Shown: in pieces, positions 5,336 through 6,362 of the stretch
Position numbering within the stretch: position 1 is the stretch's first letter
Layout: every line of letters begins with the position of its first letter
NCBI GenBank assembly: GCA_031264875.1
Contig: JAISDK010000049.1
Span: forward strand, 1-6,362
Direction of reading: 5' to 3'
Length of the DNA: 6,362 bases
Source of the DNA: Prevotellaceae bacterium
Lineage (GTDB): Bacteria > Bacteroidota > Bacteroidia > Bacteroidales > UBA932
Made by a program: the position numbers and the translations under genes
Notes under the pieces: model-generated
Told to the model about the DNA's origin: nothing
The model's input: the letters and a program-made list of their open reading frames with translations, nothing else
Databases searched by the model: none

Positions 5336-6194
5336 AATGTCAATTCGATTCTTCAACGACCGCGAAGTTCGTGCCGTTTGGGACGATGAAAACAGCAAAT
5401 GGTGGTTTTCGGTTATTGATATTGTGGCTGTTTTAAGCGAAAGCGAAGACGCCCGCAATTATTGGTATGTGCTTAAAAACAGGTTAAAGAAAGAAAACAG
5501 CCAACTCCTTACAATTTGTAAGGGGTTGAAATTAAAAGCCCCCGACGGAAAAATGCGTTTAACAGATGTGCTTGACAGTGAAGGCGTCATTGCTCTTGCT
5601 AAAAACTTTCCTAATAACAGGGCGGTAAAATTCCTTGACTGGTTCACTTATAGCGACAATACCATCGACGGACAAAGTAAGAAAAAGGCATACACGCTCT
5701 TTGAAAGCGACTTGCTTAAAAGCTTAGATGCAGGGACAGTGAAATGCCTGCAACAAATTCACGCTTATCTCTTCGGTGGTCTTTATGATTTTGCAGGGCA
5801 AATAAGAACGAAAAATATAAGCAAGGGCGGTTTTACATTTGCCCCCTGCCAATATTTTGATGTTACTTTGAATACCATTGAAAGAATGCCCGAAACAACT
5901 TTCGACGAAATTATAGACAAATATGTAGAAATGAATGTTGCTCATCCGTTTATGGAAGGCAACGGCAGAAGCGCAAGAATTTGGCTCGATTTGATGCTGA
6001 AACGCTCGCTGAAACTCTGCGTAGATTGGAGCAAAATCAACAAAAACGACTATCTGAATGCAATGCGAAAAAGTCTCACAAACAGCGAAAATATTAAGCT
6101 GTTAATTAAAAACGCATTGACAGATAAAATCGATGATCGTGAAATGTTTATGAAAGGAATTGATTATTCGTATTATTATGAAGAAAACGAATAA
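5328..6194 (+). CDS. Bro-N/Fic fusion: class III-like protein adenylyltransferase
   Basis: A 288-residue two-domain protein. Residues about 5-108 (IRFFNDREVRAVWD..., KWWFSVIDIVAVL, LKLKAPDGKMRLTDVLD, AVKFLDWFTYS) form a Bro-N domain, found in phage antirepressors and DinD-like proteins and thought to bind DNA. Residues about 114-288 form a Fic domain, which transfers AMP (less often another nucleotide group) from a nucleotide to a target hydroxyl. The catalytic motif is intact, H206-PFMEGNGRSAR-217. The flap region is ISKGGFTF (164-171). The end carries SYYYEE (281-286), matching the class III inhibitory motif [S/T]xxxE[G/N] with S281 and the inhibitory glutamate E285; the last position is E instead of G/N. 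The Fic part closely resembles my recollection of Neisseria NmFic. The start ATG follows GGAAGGAAA and overlaps the nuclease stop. The target is unknown. Confidence 0.9.
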   Translation: MNKMSIRFFNDREVRAVWDDENSKWWFSVIDIVAVLSESEDARNYWYVLKNRLKKENSQLLTICKGLKLKAPDGKMRLTDVLDSEGVIALAKNFPNNRAVKFLDWFTYSDNTIDGQSKKKAYTLFESDLLKSLDAGTVKCLQQIHAYLFGGLYDFAGQIRTKNISKGGFTFAPCQYFDVTLNTIERMPETTFDEIIDKYVEMNVAHPFMEGNGRSARIWLDLMLKRSLKLCVDWSKINKNDYLNAMRKSLTNSENIKLLIKNALTDKIDDREMFMKGIDYSYYYEENE

Positions 6195-6362
6195 AATAGA
6201 AAAATTAATGACGCAACAGGATTTTGAAGAATATATAAAACAAGGCGAACCCGATAAAAAAGAAAAGGGAATTATCTGGCAAACGGCTATCGGCCTGCAG
6301 CAGGTTGATGGGCTTAAACCTTCTGCATATCTGATTGAAACGGCCAAACAGAATATTGAGGG
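6178..6362 (+). CDS. VbhA-like antitoxin domain, probably N-terminus of a Fic protein (cut by window end)
   Basis: Only 61 codons are visible and the frame is open at the window edge. From residue 28 the sequence (KEKGIIWQTAIGLQQVDGLK, then PS) resembles the VbhA-like antitoxin domain, whose inhibitory helix reads S-x-x-x-E-G-L-x-P in Bartonella VbhA. Here it reads L40-Q-Q-V-D44-G45-L-K-P, so serine is replaced by leucine and glutamate by aspartate. I recall similar Bacteroidota proteins in which this region is fused to a downstream Fic domain, but a free-standing antitoxin of about 60-70 residues is also possible. Two starts are plausible: ATG 6178, overlapping the previous gene by 17 bases, and ATG 6208, which begins MTQQDFEEYI, nearer to what I expect for the family. 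Neither has a clear ribosome binding site. Confidence 0.75.
   Translation, partial: MKKTNKIEKLMTQQDFEEYIKQGEPDKKEKGIIWQTAIGLQQVDGLKPSAYLIETAKQNIE

Overview
The window looks like a chromosomal segment from a member of the Bacteroidota, most likely Bacteroidales-like. The main support is three promoter-like sites of the group's TTTG / TAnnTTTG type (one strong divergent pair, one weaker), together with the Bacteroidota flavour of the proteins. No genus can be named from the sequence alone. The left two thirds carry housekeeping genes. The right third is an AT-richer accessory cluster that is cut off by the window end.

Layout. Bases 1-383 are non-coding: eight tandem 23-24 bp repeats (1-188), a palindrome and hairpin (192-221), a nested set of inverted repeats (225-295), and a promoter-like site flanked by an inverted repeat (313-368). 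mtaB (384-1688, tRNA methylthiotransferase) and tatD (1685-2461, metal-dependent hydrolase) follow on the plus strand with a 4-base overlap. Two minus-strand genes converge on them: an exported protein of unknown function (3658-3080) and ribE (3059-2466, riboflavin synthase), 20 bases apart and probably one operon. A back-to-back promoter pair at 3682-3749 drives this operon to the left and a tRNA-Phe(GAA) gene (3763-3835) to the right. The tRNA is followed by a strong intrinsic terminator (3867-3915).

From about 4072 to the window end runs a tightly packed plus-strand cluster of four overlapping frames: a 60-residue remnant of an XRE-type helix-turn-helix regulator, a DUF1016/YhcG-type PD-(D/E)xK nuclease, a Bro-N/Fic fusion with an intact Fic motif and a C-terminal autoinhibitory motif, and the start of a VbhA-like antitoxin or antitoxin-Fic protein. 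Each gene overlaps the next by 7 to 17 bases, so translation is probably coupled.

The most interesting part is this cluster: a nuclease-family protein with two differently restrained Fic-type proteins behind a regulator that appears to have lost its recognition helix. DUF1016 and Fic/Bro-N genes are often found around type I restriction-modification genes in Bacteroidota, so the cluster may be the edge of a defence locus continuing to the right. That is inference: no methylase, specificity or restriction subunit lies in the window.
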